64,000 nt of DNA from Apodospora peruviana (GCA_033439685.1 JAUEDM010000007.1:1-64000); one strand, 5' to 3'; positions 34,424 through 45,266 are shown, counted from the first letter of the stretch. Notes: a model not told the origin generated them from the letters alone. Program-made: numbers and translations.

Positions 34424-35445
34424 ATGGAAGATGCACCCTACTGTCAATATTTCCTATTATCGCCACTCCGCACAGCAATTGAACCGTGAGTCTTCCTCTC
34501 TGTCACTCAACATACCTGATTAACCTCTGGCATGCAGTTTGATAATCCCAGCTCTCGTCCTCGCTTACTTGCCACAATACGTTCGGTTCACCAAACATGG
34601 CACGGCGGGATTTACCTCAGCTTGGGTCCTCTGGTTCTGCATCGCCAGCAATATGCAGCTGGTCAATCTCGTTGCCAACCTTGCCGGGCAGGAAGGGTTC
34701 CGGTGCGCTGTTTATCAACACGGGATAGACAATGGAGCGCAACTCTTCGGTATTCTGCTTGCCTATTTTGAAGTCATGGCGCAATGGATGACAGCAATGA
34801 TCCTGTAATTATCTTCTCTCCACCACGGCATCACATCATCACTTGACCCAACTGACGCGCAGTAATAATAGGCTTCACCTCTTCATCAAACACCGAGTTG
34901 ACTGGCATACCCAGGCAGCAGGTAATGACTCCGACGACACTCGGCCTCTGCTAGGGCTGCGATCCGCATCTTCCGGGCCTGTGATCATGGAGAGATCATC
35001 TCGTCAACTCGGATTGACAATCACCGCTCATGCGGCGAGCTGTTTTGCCATCGCCATCATCACGCTTTTGCCGGCCAGCGAAGACCTCGGCGTCGGTTAC
35101 TTGCAGATGTACGGGATACTTGTTTGTCACTGGATTGCCAGTGTTCTGTCGCTTCTCTGTGTTTTGCGACTTGCCTATGTCCAGATACGGGATGCCGTTC
35201 ACTTTGCTACCAACTCGAAGGGTGTTAGTCTCGTCTCTCTTGCGCTGCAAGCACTGGTCCTTGTCATCCTTGCCGTGCTCCAGGCGACTCGACCGCGCCT
35301 TGCAGGCGAAACCATCACCCCCAGTCCTGCGTTTTTGTGGTACGTTGCCCATCTCAACGTCGGGGTTAACTATGGTATCATGGGCGTCACGAATGGGATT
35401 TCTCTCGGTATCCGCCTGTACTATTTGCGTCCTCACGAACGCTGA
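34424..35445 (+). CDS. PQ-loop-like multi-spanning membrane protein
   Basis: 303 aa, three exons: 34424-34485, 34538-34804 and 34863-35445, with borders ccgtgag / gcag and ctgtaatt / gcag and phases consistent. The first PQ-loop-like unit reads IIPALVLAYLPQYVRFTKHG followed by TAGFTSAWVLWFCIASN, the proline-glutamine turn being in LAYLPQY. About seven hydrophobic segments follow, with a hydrophilic loop of ~40 residues in the middle (NDSDDTRPLLGLRSASSG). PQ-loop proteins include lysosomal/vacuolar amino-acid exporters and SWEET-like sugar transporters. The second PQ turn is not evident here, so only family resemblance is claimed. It is convergent with the MYND gene, ~100 bp apart. Confidence 0.65.
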
Positions 35446-35549
35446 AAGAACTTGGATAAACATATCTGGCTTGTCTTTGAAAACAGTTCTGTTAATATAA
35501 CTGGTACAAAATTGCAAAATCACATTGCTCTTCTCAAGTACGGACAGAC

Positions 35550-36389
35550 CTATCCGTCCATCTCGATAACATTAGACTTCTTTGGACTTCCAATCGCATC
35601 ATCATCTGCTTCGCCACCCGAAACAGCTGCGTCTTGCCCCTTGCCTACCCTAGGAGCTTCTACATCTGTTATTACTCGACTGCGACTTCCCAAAGTATCT
35701 AACGCTTCCCGAATCTTTTTGGCATGATGCGCGTCATTGCCATAGTCCAAAACAAAATCCACCGCGTCCCTGAAGTCATGCACCTGACAGTCTTGGTATG
35801 AACCAGGGTCCACCATAAACCCCGTGGATCGCGTCATGAAGAGCACCAAGACCGGTCCTTTCCACTCATAAAAGGGGCCGCTATCCTGCGGCTGCTTGGT
35901 GGTGCCAGCGGCAGCGAGCGCCGAGATGCACAGATTTTCTCCTCCCTGCGATGCAGATGCAGATGCAGACTTATTGGCATGCCACACCTCCAGCATACTT
36001 TTGGTGTCGCGGTTCCTCGTCCTGTTTCTCTCCGAGTGTATAGACTCAAGCGTCACATTATCGCCGGGGAAAAGTGGCGTGATTTCTGGTTCCTGGAAGG
36101 AGATTCCGGATTCCTCGTCGGCAAATCCGCCGATGCGCACCCAGACTAGGGTCGGGTTGGCGGAAGTCTCGGGAAATAAGACGCCCAGGACGTGTTTGCC
36201 ATCTTCCTCAGTCGGCGGGTCCGAGGAGGGTGGTGGCGTGGTCGATGCCGGAAGACAGCAGATGAATTTGTGGATGGGTGCATCGTCGGCTTGGCAGGCT
36301 ACCGAGCAGTAAAGCATTTCCTGGCAGCCAGAACATGCCATTGTAGGAGCATTGTTGCAAAGAACACAGACAACTGTTGCTTTATTCAT
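35550..36389 (-). CDS. MYND-type zinc-finger protein
   Basis: 279 aa, single exon. An N-terminal MYND finger uses Cys 8, 11, 19, 22, 28, 32, His 40 and Cys 44 (CVLCNNAP...CSGCQEMLYCSVAC...HKFIC). MYND fingers bind proline-rich peptides and mediate protein-protein contacts. Residues ~60-230 form an uncharacterised region (VLGVLFPETSANPTLVWVRI, FRDAVDFVLDYGNDAHHAKK) seen in fungal MYND proteins. The C-terminus is acidic. No SET or other catalytic domain is present. Confidence 0.85.
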   Translation of the reverse strand: MNKATVVCVLCNNAPTMACSGCQEMLYCSVACQADDAPIHKFICCLPASTTPPPSSDPPTEEDGKHVLGVLFPETSANPTLVWVRIGGFADEESGISFQEPEITPLFPGDNVTLESIHSERNRTRNRDTKSMLEVWHANKSASASASQGGENLCISALAAAGTTKQPQDSGPFYEWKGPVLVLFMTRSTGFMVDPGSYQDCQVHDFRDAVDFVLDYGNDAHHAKKIREALDTLGSRSRVITDVEAPRVGKGQDAAVSGGEADDDAIGSPKKSNVIEMDG

Positions 36390-37283
36390 AATCTCGACGA
36401 GGGGTGGTGGAAGAGAAGAATTGATGTTGATGGGATTGGACGAGATTGGGCGGAGATGGGCGTTTTTGGGCCCTTTTTCTCTTCTTTTCTTTTATCTAGC
36501 CTGGCTCTGTGGACTGAGTGATTGATCAGCGACTGGTGTCTTTCACTATGAGATGGATGGGGGCCAATGTAGCCGAAAGGGACCTCGTAGCGATATTTGT
36601 TTTAGGTGCGACGTTCGAGCTGATGAAAGCTGAGTCCATGTCCCTCGAGGAGAATTTCACCGCGGATGCGGACTTCGGAATTCAAGCTCGCTTTGTTCGG
36701 TCACGTGCCCTCACCTGCTCCTCTTTTTACACTACCGACTTGATAAACCCTTGGCGAGCTCGGATCAATTTCAACTGGTCCCTATTGGAGTTTGTTAATT
36801 CCTGAGCGGTCATTGATGCGTTAATGTTCTGTCTGTTGGGTGAAATATGAGTTGACAGTAATCCTGGATACACGAAAACCACACGTAAAAAAATATCACA
36901 ATGTCGTACCAAGCCCAGGTGGCGTTCCAGGCAGTACTGTGTGATCACATGAGGGATGGCTCCGGTCAGGCAGCAAGCTGAAAATATCCGATGAAACCAA
37001 AGACAGTTGGCTCGACTTTTTATTTCCTACTAGTTGGTACATATTGTCCACACAACATTTTGTGTAAAACTTCATTCGTTCTCTGCTCAAAATACAGATC
37101 TGAAGACAGGGGATGTCCTACAAGCAATATAAAAGAAGACCCAGAGAAGGCGCTCACTGAGCCTATTAGTATTACCGTCAGCTCGACTGAACCTAGCCCC
37201 GCTCCGGACGAAAGCCAACTTGCACAAGATGTTCCCAGTTATCGCCCAGCGGGTTCGCAAATGCCACCCTTCCGCCTGAGTAC
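36390..37283. other. Intergenic; may contain unrecognised 5' exons of the next gene
   Basis: A frame without an ATG, ending at 37284 (LSPSGFANATLPPEY), precedes a good donor (tactGTAAGG) and splices in frame to 37384. Its own 5' exon was not found; a stop lies upstream at about 37193. The rest shows nothing. Confidence 0.35.
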
Positions 37284-37383
37284 TGTAAGGTTCCCCTTCT
37301 TCCTTTGTCTTTTCTAACAGAGGTATGAGAGCCTGGCTAGATCGCGGGATTAATAAGGCCGACGGGGTGTCTCACTCTCATAG

Positions 37384-37901
37384 CAAACACGCTTCGCGAC
37401 TACGTCTTTCTGCGAACCGAGGGCGAGTCCCTCTTCTCAACAGGCAATGTGATGAACGAGTTGGCGCTAGAGATAGCTACTATCGAAGACGCAAGGGCAA
37501 AGCTCAAGGACATGGAGGCTGACTCGGACGAAGCCAAGAGCCTTTTGAGTACAATTGATAGATTGACCGAGGCTGCGAGCAAAAGGCTGCTTAAGGCGAT
37601 GAACGAGACCACATCGGGAATCACAAAAGCAAAGGAAGTCAAGGAGAGACAGGCTTTGTGGGCCCGTATTTTTATGGCGCTTGGTGGAGGCCTGAGCCTG
37701 GTCGGCCCCATGCTCATCATGGTCTTGCATCCCACGAAACTGACTGCGCTGACCACGACGTCGTGCTTTGTTACTGGGATTGCCGTTGTGCTGGCAGTGT
37801 TTATGCGCGATTCACAGCCAAAAGATGTTGTTGCCTGCACGGCGGCGTACGCTGCAGTACTGGTGGTTTTCGTCAGGATTGGTGGTGGTTCTTCTGGGTG
37901 A
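37384..37901 (+). CDS. 3' exon of a fungal membrane protein with C-terminal two-helix module (DUF6594-like)
   Basis: The last exon is convincing: 37384-37901, acceptor catag, intron 37285-37383 with an attaata branch. It starts NTLRDYVFLRTEGESLFS, continues as a helical, charged stretch (residues ~20-85) and ends in two hydrophobic helices. These carry the pattern RIFMALGGGLSLVGPMLIMV, TTTSCFVTGIAVVLAVFMRD and KDVVACTAAYAAVLVVFV. That C-terminal pattern is familiar from many ascomycete proteins of the DUF6594 type, whose function is unknown. The N-terminus is unresolved: upstream frames have stops and no clear start. It may be a 5'-truncated copy. Confidence 0.6.
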
Positions 37902-38370
37902 GCCTTATCTCAGTATTATATGAATCTCTTCCTTCTGTTCATGGGATAATGATACATTGGGGCATGAAGTTGGTCTATCCGGTATATTGGAACTGGATAC
38001 CTGCTTGCTACGTTGTGAAGCACTTGATGCCGCATTCCACGCAATTAAGTCCATTTTAATGTTGTGCAAAGTCGAGGCACAGACTCCACCGTCCCTCACC
38101 TTACAGATTTACACCATCGAAGCGGCATGTTTGTCTTGTCTTCCTAGCTCCCAAATTTTATCACATTAAGGGAAGGCCAAACCCATGCAGGAAATCCAAC
38201 ATCACCGACGAGTAGGACCATTGACCTGGTAGCGGTTTAACCAGTCAATTCAGGTACTTAAAATGAACATAAGGGTATATATTGGTAGACGTGCTCTTAT
38301 GCAAGCTTTCAAAAGATTTGATGACATGAAATTTGGTCCAACCCAGATGCAACAAGCAGCCAGCTCGTTT
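37902..38370. other. Intergenic between convergent genes
   Basis: AT-rich; 3' flanks of two convergent genes. No gene seen. Confidence 0.5.
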
Positions 38371-39177
38371 TCACAAGTCCATGGCAGCCAGATGGAGACC
38401 CAGTCCCAACAAAACACCCAGAGTTGGCAGCGGGTTGCCAGCATTGGCAGCGGCAGTTGACGATGATGGACGACTCGCACCGCCCGCTGTTCCGGTCGCT
38501 TGAGGGGCGCCAGTGCTGGCGGCGTCAAGTCCTGTCGTGATGGCTGGCCTGGACAGATAATGATGATTAGTATCTTTGGGGTAAACATCCCATGACCGGA
38601 TCTGAAAGTCACAAACTTACTCTGTAGGGCCACTACCAGAACCGCTCTCTTCCGGATTGCCATTGCCTCCCCCCGATCCTGCGTCACCTCCGGAGACGCT
38701 CTCGCCCGACGGAGAACCTCCAGACCCCGAATCGCCGCCGGCGGCTGAACCGGTGTCTGGATTGACCTGCGTGACGGTGCCGTCCTCAGCCACGGTAACG
38801 CCGCCGCATCGAGCGGGATCCTCGTAGAGCTCCGGCGTTACATGTTCCTTCGCCGCGGGACACAGCTGCTTGTAGAACATGATGCAGTACGTGTACCAGC
38901 CCGAGGCGACGCTCTCGTCCCACGTCAGACCCAGGTTCTGGTCAGGAACCCCACAAATCGATGTACAAGTGACCATATTGGTGGCCCCGTCACCCGCGCA
39001 CATGCATTGGGCATAGGGCTCGGTCATGTAGTCTCCTGGACATGAATCGAAGGTCTGATCGAGGCAGGAGTCGCAGTCCGGGTGCGAAGGAAAGGCGCCC
39101 CAGATCAAATTGGCTGCGAAGCCGGTCGAGACGAAGAACGGCGAGAGGCCGACGACTGATAGTTTCATGATGCGCAT
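38371..39177 (-). CDS. GPI-anchored, cysteine-rich secreted protein
   Basis: 244 aa (241 from the second ATG at 39168, MKLSVVG). Two exons: 39177-38621 and 38548-38371 (gtaagt / ctaat branch / ccag, phase 2). It has a signal peptide (LSVVGLSPFFVSTGFAANLI), then a Cys-rich domain at residues ~25-125 with about ten cysteines, including CDSCLDQTFDSCPG, CMCAGDG and CTSICGVP. A long Ser/Gly-rich stalk follows. The second exon supplies the C-terminus: a small-residue site (AAANAGNP) followed by a hydrophobic tail LGVLLGLGLHLAAMDL, the layout of a GPI-anchor signal. The Cys spacing is reminiscent of CFEM but does not match it clearly. It is probably a cell-wall or surface protein. Confidence 0.8.
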
Positions 39178-40126
39178 CGTGTCTTATGGCGTCTTTGTGG
39201 GGATTGTGGGAAAAAATACCGTAGGTACCTAGGGGAGAGGGGATGCTGGAGAGGAAGGAGGAGCACATTGAGCAAATACGTTCAGGTAGCTTGCTTTTTG
39301 ATGCCCGACGAAAGCAATACAGCACAAAGTCGATTATTCCTTGGCAATCCCCTTTTCATTTCCTGTTCCGTGTGCGCTATCGACGATTCAAGCCGAGCCA
39401 AGACTTCGAGACCCTTTGGAGGCTCTTCCTGATCTGCCCTTTTGGCGTTTTTCCTTGGTGGTGATAGGGTAGAAGCGTGTCAGCCGCAAACTGCTAGCTG
39501 ATTGAAGATTGATGCTCAGGTCTCTTTCCGCTCCAGGAGTAAGGCATCTGATTGTCTGGACTCTTGAAAGCAGGGGTCCACGGACCTCTCGCAATGCACA
39601 CCTGCTTCCGGGCAAGAGATGGGGAAACTGAAACAATCAAGAGACAAAGACGGGGAAACCAATACTAACATACGGCAGAACCTCCACCGAAACAGCAGAC
39701 TTGTGCGCTCTAGGCCCCTTGTTTAGGCATTTGTCAGATTGACAGTGCAGCGGTGTCGGTGATAGGATGGACTGACTTGGTCTCTGTGAGGGCCAGAATT
39801 GCAGTTTTAAAAATACAATCCTTTACCACACTTTCCCATCGTAATGATGATGCACTGATGCATTGTCGCCACTCCGAACTTCTATATACATTGTTTCCGT
39901 GACTGTGGGGCATCCATGGCCTTCTTCAGGAGGGCTAAAAGCAAAGTTCACATACGGGCGGCAAGAGCCTCTGTTTCTTACTGGCTTACTCCCTATGCTC
40001 CCCCGGTGGTTTGGTGACGTTGTTGATGGCCTTTCTGGAGGCTAAAAATGCAGTGCTTGGCTGTAGTAACAGCACAGCGCAACCCAACGTCGCCCTAATA
40101 ACCCGCTTACACAGCAGACCGCAAGG
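39178..40126. other. Intergenic, no gene seen
   Basis: Promoter side of the GPI protein gene, with a taggtacctagg element near 39223-39234. Nothing else recognised. Confidence 0.45.
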
Positions 40127-40624
40127 ATGAATGAAGCATTGTGTGGCCCTTGCCGCTCCTTTTTGAGGGAAACGTTGTGCCGACCTGGCTGGATGACTCA
40201 CTACAAAAACTCGCTCGAGACCTGCGTGACTGTGAATTAACCCGGTGCCTCCTCTGCGCAGCCATGTGGAACCAGATGCCAAGGACAACCCAGGAGACGT
40301 GGCTTAAGATCGATAACGTCTGGTGAGTCTCTTTCAGGGGCGATGCTTCTTGGCTTGATTTTGCAGGAAGCGGGACAGTCAACAACCATGTCCTTCCAGA
40401 GGGTCGGCATCTTCGACCTTCGCGTCTTTGACGAAGACAGCGCTGAGTTCCAGGGTTTGGAGGGAAAGGGGTGGCAGGGGTGGCTCGACAGATGCATCGA
40501 GGTTTGTCTTGAACTTAAACTTGTCTCGCCGAGCCGATTTGACGACCAGCCTGAACAGAGCTCGGCAAAAGCTCACGACAACTGGGAAAAAGAAGTGGCC
40601 CACCAAACTATATATCTCGAGTAA
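40127..40624 (+). pseudogene. Fragment resembling the N-terminus of a HET-type protein
   Basis: An ATG at 40127 opens NEALCGPCRSFLRE. After a frame change the sequence continues as WLDDSLQKLARDLRDCELTR and CLLCAAMWNQMP. The CxxC...H/L-rich...CxLC..MW pattern is what precedes the HET domain in many fungal incompatibility-type proteins. A further coding-like piece (about 40343-40624) has FQRVGIFDLRVFDEDSAEFQ. The HET domain itself is missing and the frames do not join cleanly. The assignment is by remembered pattern only. Confidence 0.3.
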
Positions 40625-40819
40625 GGTGGTCTAGAAGGTGGGAATTTCACTATTCCAGAGGAGTAGCTGGATCGGCAGGTATGTCCCGATGCATGGGTCG
40701 AGCGAGCGCCATTTGTGGAGAACTCCAGGTTGGGCTTTGTACATAGTATAATCATATCATAATTATTTCCACCTAGCTACTAGTTTTCCAATTCTTCGTT
40801 AACCACATAAGCTCTTGAG

Positions 40820-41756
40820 CTATCTCAAGCAGTGCGCCAATTCGGCCTCATCCTTGGCATATGCAAAGACGAAAAAGTATGGACGGGCGATGACGAATCT
40901 GGCTGACCGGCCTACACGATCCAGGTACGAGGTGCTGTTGTAGCCGGGTGCCAAAGGAACTGTGATTTCCGAGATCGGGACTGGCGAGAAGACATCTGGA
41001 GTAGTGGAAACAGATTTTCCATAATCTCGGCCAGTTGTAACATCGTCATGTGGGTTGTACACATGCATGACAATCGAGCTCATGGAAGACATGATGGGCG
41101 GGCCCACGGCAGCGGCGGTGATGGCTGCTTCGGCCTGCTGCCGCATACAGGTGGGCCGTTGTGTTGTCGACGTTCATGTTGCTGCTGATGACGAGTAGAG
41201 TGAAGATGGCTCCTTGTCGTGGCTGAAGCAGAGAGTCAGACAAGACTGGAGGCGAAGAGGAAGACCGGACATGGATCTGCGCCAAACGCGCCGCCCTTGC
41301 AATGGTTGAGAAACAAGCCTCCCCTAACGTTGCGAAAGCCACTGCGATCCGTCATGGCAATCGGGTCCGAGTATCCGCGGAGAAAAGGCATCGACTGAAC
41401 AAGTCCCAGCAGAACCTTGGTCACGGCCATGAGCCAAAACGCCGGCTCGTTGTTTCAAACGGTCCCCGAGGCTTTGGACATCAGAGCTGCGTCATCCACG
41501 CTGCGTCTGCGCTCCAGAGACCACTAGTCGAGGATGATACCCGGCCGGTTTCCACTCTTGAGCGGGAGGAGGGCGAGCCGCCAAGCGAGCTGATGGGCAT
41601 CGCGCGTACGCCGCTGGCGACTCCCTGACCGGCAAATGGCGGGAAGACGTATGCCGCGTCCCCGATGAGGAATGTTTGTTTGTCGTGCCATCGGTTCACA
41701 TTATCGAAACCCCTGTGGGACCGTCGGTCGTTTTTCACTGGCAACCGTTGAAGCAC
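40820..41756 (-). pseudogene. FAD-dependent aromatic monooxygenase, 3' fragment (decayed)
   Basis: Read from right to left, the relic begins just before FLIGDAAYVFPPFAGQGVAS, the GD...PP..GQG motif that binds FAD ribityl in class A flavin monooxygenases. It continues DAHQLAWRLALL in another frame (two extra bases in the CGCGCG run near 41608-41613). Then come IILD-stop-WSLERR and V-stop-NNEPAFW, both stops explicable by C-to-T change. The family C-terminus FVIARPYFFVFAYAKDEAEL to the stop at 40820 closes it. The N-terminal Rossmann GxGxxG half is absent. Such enzymes often sit in secondary-metabolite or aromatic-degradation clusters, but none remains here. Confidence 0.75.
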
Positions 41757-41848
41757 AAGGGCCTTCTGGATAAAACGACACTAGATTAAAATAGATCATC
41801 AGACGTGTGACAAAAGAAATTTGTTCTGAACATTGATATTCAGATAAA

Positions 41849-41922
41849 TGATCCGAGGCGGGCTCGATCCGCCGACCTTCAGTGTGTTAGACTGACGTGA
41901 TAACCAACTACACCATCGGACC
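41849..41922 (-). tRNA. tRNA-Val (AAC)
   Basis: 74-nt cloverleaf on the minus strand without an intron. The acceptor stem GGTCCGA pairs with TCGGATC (one G:T), followed by discriminator A. The anticodon arm is TCAGT-CTAACAC-ACTGA with anticodon AAC, and the T arm is GGCGG-ATCGAGC-CCGCC. The T-loop starts with A instead of the near-universal T54, and the B box is correspondingly one base off consensus. Otherwise all stems are intact. Confidence 0.88.
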
Positions 41923-43328
41923 TGTGATTGTTGTTTTTTTCCTCTTTTTTAGCTCCATTATATCCACCCAACGATCCACCGACAATACGGTATCCAGGGA
42001 TGTCTCATTCCAACCATCAGCCTTGTGATAACTGATGATTTAGTACCCGTACTTGACCATGTGGCATTGCAGAGTTTTTTTCCGTGTCGTATATCCTGCC
42101 ATGTTCTGATATTGTCACATTTCCCGGGATGCATGTCTGGCTCACCGTCGTTCCTGAATTGGCGTCGTACCTGCAGGTTCCGACCAAGTTCCTGGCAGGT
42201 TCCTGACAGCACACCGTGCAAATACCTCCGGTATTGCTCCGACGAATCGGCACCATGTCCGGCCGAGAAAAGCCATTGAAAGCCGGATTGACTGGTGAAG
42301 TGCACCGCGGGGGCAGACGTCCGGCTTGCCGGTCGTAGGGTCCATTCCGTTAACGGAACATGGGTCTGCCTCTTGGCGGACAACTTATATCCAATAATAT
42401 CACGGCGCTGCATGCTTCACCGCAGCGTCCTGTCCTCGAGAAACCGAGGGGCAAACGGGAACCACGGTCGACGACATGCGTTGGCCGTGAAACTCGCAAC
42501 CATGGCCGTCATACACCAGAGACGGGTTCTGACATTGAGAAAAGGAGACAAATCGAGCCACTTTCCCCTTTGCAGCTGCCAACGGCCGCCTCAACGGCAC
42601 AGCTGCTCATGTACATCTGCTGCTGTCAAACTACCAGCCATGCCATGTTGGTCTCGTCCTACCGATCAGGCGAGTCGCTCCATGTGCAGAGTGCAGGAAC
42701 CCAAGCTAACCTTCCGGGCCTTACTGCATTCGTCGCTAGCCCTGTGACACTTCACACCTCTCAACCAAGTGGGCCGCTGCATGAGTGATGCATACTCACT
42801 CTCTTTGCTTTTTTTCGCTAAATATTTGCCATGCATCTCATCCTGCTGTGCGTACGGCCATCATTTCTTACCATCCGTTCGCTCTCTGACCTCCGAGCCA
42901 GTGATGACGTGTGTAGAACGACCGTACGGAATAGAATCTGACCAAATATGCACCATAAATCTTTTGTCATTACTCGAATCCTGCCTGCTTGCCTGCTGGG
43001 TCCCGCCAGTTCCGGTACGGGTTTCACCGCTTTCGTCAAGTCCGGATTCTGGCAGGCACAACATGGCTAGGTACCTCTAAGGGTCATGTTCCTCGATGGG
43101 TGCCAGCAAGCAAGCGGTGATCGGACGACGGCCGGGTCCGCAGGCTTGGGATGAGCAAAAAGCAATCACAAGTGTCCTGTCTAGCGTATATAAAGGAGCG
43201 GTCAAGGCCATCCATTGTTGGTCGAGATTTCAAGTCCCTCCAGTTCCAGTTCCCAGATCAACTTCATACCACACGCATCTTCCTACACTACTTCAAAACG
43301 GAGGTGAACATCACTTGACCTTGACACA
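41923..43328. other. Gene-free stretch, promoter of the SnoaL-like gene at its right end
   Basis: About 1.4 kb without supportable coding sequence. The last 150 bases have a TATA box (43187-43195) and a C/A-rich leader. Confidence 0.5.
43187..43195 (+). promoter_or_regulatory. TATA box of the SnoaL-like gene
   Basis: tatataaag lies 134-142 bp before the ATG at 43329, a normal distance for a fungal core promoter with a ~100 nt leader. Confidence 0.55.
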
Positions 43329-44090
43329 ATGACATCCCCGTTGGACCCTCACTCCAAAACCTACTCCCATGTAAACGGCCCAGTCTCCGAACTCCTAAAC
43401 CGCCTTGCCGTCTCGGAGCTCTGCAAAGGATGGCCCGTCTACCGTGACGCATCAGAGTGGAAGAACTACCGCTCGCTGTTCACAGAAGACGCAACAGTCT
43501 GGACAAGTAACGTCCCACCATTCCCGTCTCTTCCTTCCTCGTCGGATCTAACCCCTCTCATCAAAATAGCATGGTCAGGCCCTCAGCACGTAGACGATTT
43601 CATCGCCATCTCCAAAGCCGGCAAAGAAAACGGCGTCTTCATCATGCACAGGGAGTGCGGCACCTTGGCTGAACTTTCTCAGGATGGAAAGCGTGCCATC
43701 GGCAAAATGAAGGCCACCATCACGCACCGCTTCTCCCCGCCGAAGGGTGAGGGCGCATACGACGTGGACTGCGACTGTCGCTTCATTTTCTTTTGTGAGA
43801 GGACGGAAGATGGGGATTGGAAGGCCAAGTACGTTAAGCTGTTTTACGACAAGGACAAGGTCGTGCCTGTTGATGGGTATACTTGTCCCAGGTTTGACGA
43901 GAAGACTGAGTTGAGTCGGTATCCGGAGGGGTATCGATATTTGGGCGCTGCGCAGGCGAGGTTGGGGTACGAGATTGATTTGAAGTTGCCCACTCCGCGG
44001 GATAATGAGCTCTGGGTGAGGATGTATGGGGAGATGGAGAAGTGGTTGGATGGGAAGAGTGTTGATTTGTTTTGGGAGTTGCAGAACTAG
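43329..44090 (+). CDS. SnoaL-like (NTF2-fold) protein
   Basis: 232 aa after removal of a 63-bp intron, 43507-43569 (aagtaacg / tctaac branch / aatag). That intron is a multiple of three without stops, so it hides in an open frame. Splicing restores LFTEDATVWTTWSGPQHVDD, a smooth NTF2-like strand. The protein has an alpha+beta cone fold pattern: the helix LLNRLAVSELCKGWPVYRDA, then strands FIMHRECGTLAEL, AIGKMKATITHRF and CRFIFFCERTEDGDWKAKYV. Related fungal proteins are polyketide-cyclase/dehydratase-like, with unknown substrates. There is no signal peptide. It has a TATA box upstream and a long AT-rich 3' flank. Confidence 0.8.
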   Translation: MTSPLDPHSKTYSHVNGPVSELLNRLAVSELCKGWPVYRDASEWKNYRSLFTEDATVWTSNVPPFPSLPSSSDLTPLIKIAWSGPQHVDDFIAISKAGKENGVFIMHRECGTLAELSQDGKRAIGKMKATITHRFSPPKGEGAYDVDCDCRFIFFCERTEDGDWKAKYVKLFYDKDKVVPVDGYTCPRFDEKTELSRYPEGYRYLGAAQARLGYEIDLKLPTPRDNELWVRMYGEMEKWLDGKSVDLFWELQN

Positions 44091-44279
44091 ATTCAGGATA
44101 TAGGTCTTGAGATTTGTTTGGTGATGATTTATGAATATGGTTTGATGTTCACGGTTTGGTACCTATTATAGAGTTTTACGTTGAGCCGGTTTTGGTAGAA
44201 TAGCAAGGCGTATGGCTAGATTTAGTTATGTTATGCCTTTTATTTATGAATCCCTGAAGCCCCCTTTTGACTCGTATCG

Positions 44280-44480
44280 ATGAAAGCCAGTGCCGTATAT
44301 GGCAAGGGCTACGTCCGCGGCGTCGCCATGGCAGTAGCCGTCTTTGCCTGTCTCATTCACGAAGCCTCCGGAAGAGGTGGTATCTGGCTTAATAACCTGC
44401 TCGCGCTCGTCAAAGTTGGAATCATCCTCCGCCATTGGGGCAAAAGGAAGGGCATCGTGGTTGTAAACGGCGTGGCATTC
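44280..44480 (+). pseudogene. Amino-acid permease (APC) fragment
   Basis: A short stretch reads YVRGVAMAVAVFACLIHEAS then RGGIWLNNLLALVKVGIIL. This matches the sixth/seventh-span region of fungal amino-acid/GABA permeases (RRGGIxLNNLxAxxKV). No other span is found on either side, so only this piece survives. The assignment is by pattern memory. Confidence 0.5.
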
Positions 44481-45266
44481 AGTTCAACGCTTCAAGACAT
44501 CTCGGATGCAATTGACTTGGCTAATGTACCGCCGTCGCCAAAACCATTCCGAACTTGCGTCCTCGAAAGCAGTGTAAAGTGTAAATCGGCACTGGTGCTT
44601 GGTTCTGCATAAGCAAGAACTTGGTTGTCGGGTCAGCGATACTGGGTTTCTTGAGCATCACCTCCTCAGGCTTCTTCGATTTGTGTAATTGCTGGGGAAG
44701 ACGGCTTTTCGAGGGAGGCAGTGCGATGGTCCGTCGGGCTGAATGGTGATGACAGATATCTCGAGCACAACAGCCGCGAGTTTCCCGAGTGCCGTGGTGA
44801 GATTCCAGTTGCTTTTCAGCGCTGTGGTCCTTACGGCGGAATATCTAGAAGGCTGTGGGTGTCTCGGTAGTCTGAGAGAAGGAGGTGGTAGACGTGGAAC
44901 GGATCCAGGTTAGCTTTGACGTAGGTCGTTTCGATACATGCACGGAATGAGACGATGGAGCTTTTTACATCAAATTGTCTTTCAATTTTACAGTATTTAC
45001 ATGCATCACTCCTGTCCCCACTGGAATGACCCTGAACTCCTCTGGTCCCATTGGCATACCCATCCATGTCCACGATACAGAGCGAGATCCTGCGGAGCAG
45101 CTGTCCGCTTGTAAGAGCGTTCAGTCAACGCCTCTTTGCTCGCGAAGACAGGTAGCCGAACTTGAAAATGCAAGGCCATTTCAAGTGCCTGCAGGTACGC
45201 AGGACAGACCTCCTCTGCCGATATGGAAGATCGGCACATGACGCTTTGTCACTTTAATAAGGCTCT
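44481..45266. other. Intergenic, relic-like, no gene seen
   Basis: Short frames only. It may contain more decayed permease sequence, but nothing supportable. Confidence 0.4.

Noticed and set aside
41958..42413. 151-codon minus-strand open frame right of the tRNA
   Set aside because: Composition and lack of domain pattern suggest a chance frame; overlapping frames of similar length exist on both strands.
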